From NCBI GenBank assembly GCA_910585765.1, contig CAJUES010000050.1, positions 1 through 23,346 of the forward strand: a stretch of DNA of 23,346 nucleotides, read 5' to 3'. Each line of letters opens with the position of its first letter. Within the stretch, counting starts at the first letter, position 1. Below are positions 23,288-23,346 of the stretch, in pieces. The translations under genes were made by a program, and so were the position numbers. Origin of the DNA: an uncultured Lachnospiraceae bacterium (GTDB lineage Bacteria > Bacillota > Clostridia > Lachnospirales > Lachnospiraceae). The notes under the pieces were generated by a model, which was not told where the DNA came from, did not search any database, and saw nothing but the letters and a program-made list of their open reading frames with translations.

Positions 23288-23346
23288 ATTACTAACCTCA
23301 GATAATACAAACCAATATCTCAGATTTATTATAAATCCAAAACATC

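Noticed and set aside
1..23346. CRISPR arrays, tRNA or rRNA genes, insertion sequences with transposases
   Set aside because: No spaced direct repeats, no cloverleaf-like sequences in the short intergenic gaps, and no transposase motifs were seen on either strand; the only mobile-element gene is the serine recombinase.

Overview
The window most likely comes from a strictly anaerobic, Gram-positive gut Firmicute of the Lachnospiraceae type. The support is a monomeric [FeFe] hydrogenase, a flavodiiron protein, DUF1292, DUF2225 and DUF5662 proteins, the spore-coat gene cotJC, a perfect CcpA cre site, strong AGGAGG ribosome binding sites and sigma-A promoters with 17-18 bp spacers. I cannot name a genus. 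Base composition looks near 50% GC by eye, except for the visibly AT-richer recombinase at the right end. Bases 1-29 are Illumina sequencing adapter, so the left edge is an untrimmed contig end.

Layout. 30-572 (minus): the start of a protein resembling the B12-dependent methionine synthase activation domain, and a small Cys-rich protein. 639-3953 (minus): a three-gene operon of a Sir2-like protein, a debranching-enzyme-like GH13 protein and a DUF5662 protein; the first two are full length but have lost their catalytic residues. 4209-5303 (plus): DUF1292 and DUF2225 genes, divergent from that operon across a palindrome-rich promoter region. 5284-8614 (minus): gltX overlapping a UvrD-type helicase, with a long palindromic MITE-like element in the gltX leader. 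8942-10435 (minus): [FeFe] hydrogenase. 10655-15291 (minus): a pectin operon (GH28, GH105, CE8 pectinesterase, sugar isomerase/epimerase) preceded by a perfect cre site. 15467-17482 (minus): a GH133-type glycogen debranching enzyme with intact active-site motifs. 17674-20128 (plus): two small membrane proteins and a CPA1 cation/proton antiporter. 20161-21321 (minus): flavodiiron protein FprA. 21498-23346 (minus): the last 64 codons of cotJC, cut off at a perfect inverted repeat and followed at once by a large serine recombinase gene that runs to the right edge.

How the genes work together. The pectin enzymes carry no signal peptides, which suggests that imported, partly methylated oligogalacturonides are processed in the cytosol under glucose control through CcpA. 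The hydrogenase and FprA fit fermentative metabolism with oxygen or NO detoxification. The two most interesting points are (1) cotJC split by a serine recombinase, which has the layout of the skin-type elements that interrupt sporulation genes and may be excised during sporulation, and (2) an operon whose first two members are a pseudo-sirtuin and a pseudo-debranching enzyme, both kept intact and so probably serving a binding or regulatory role.
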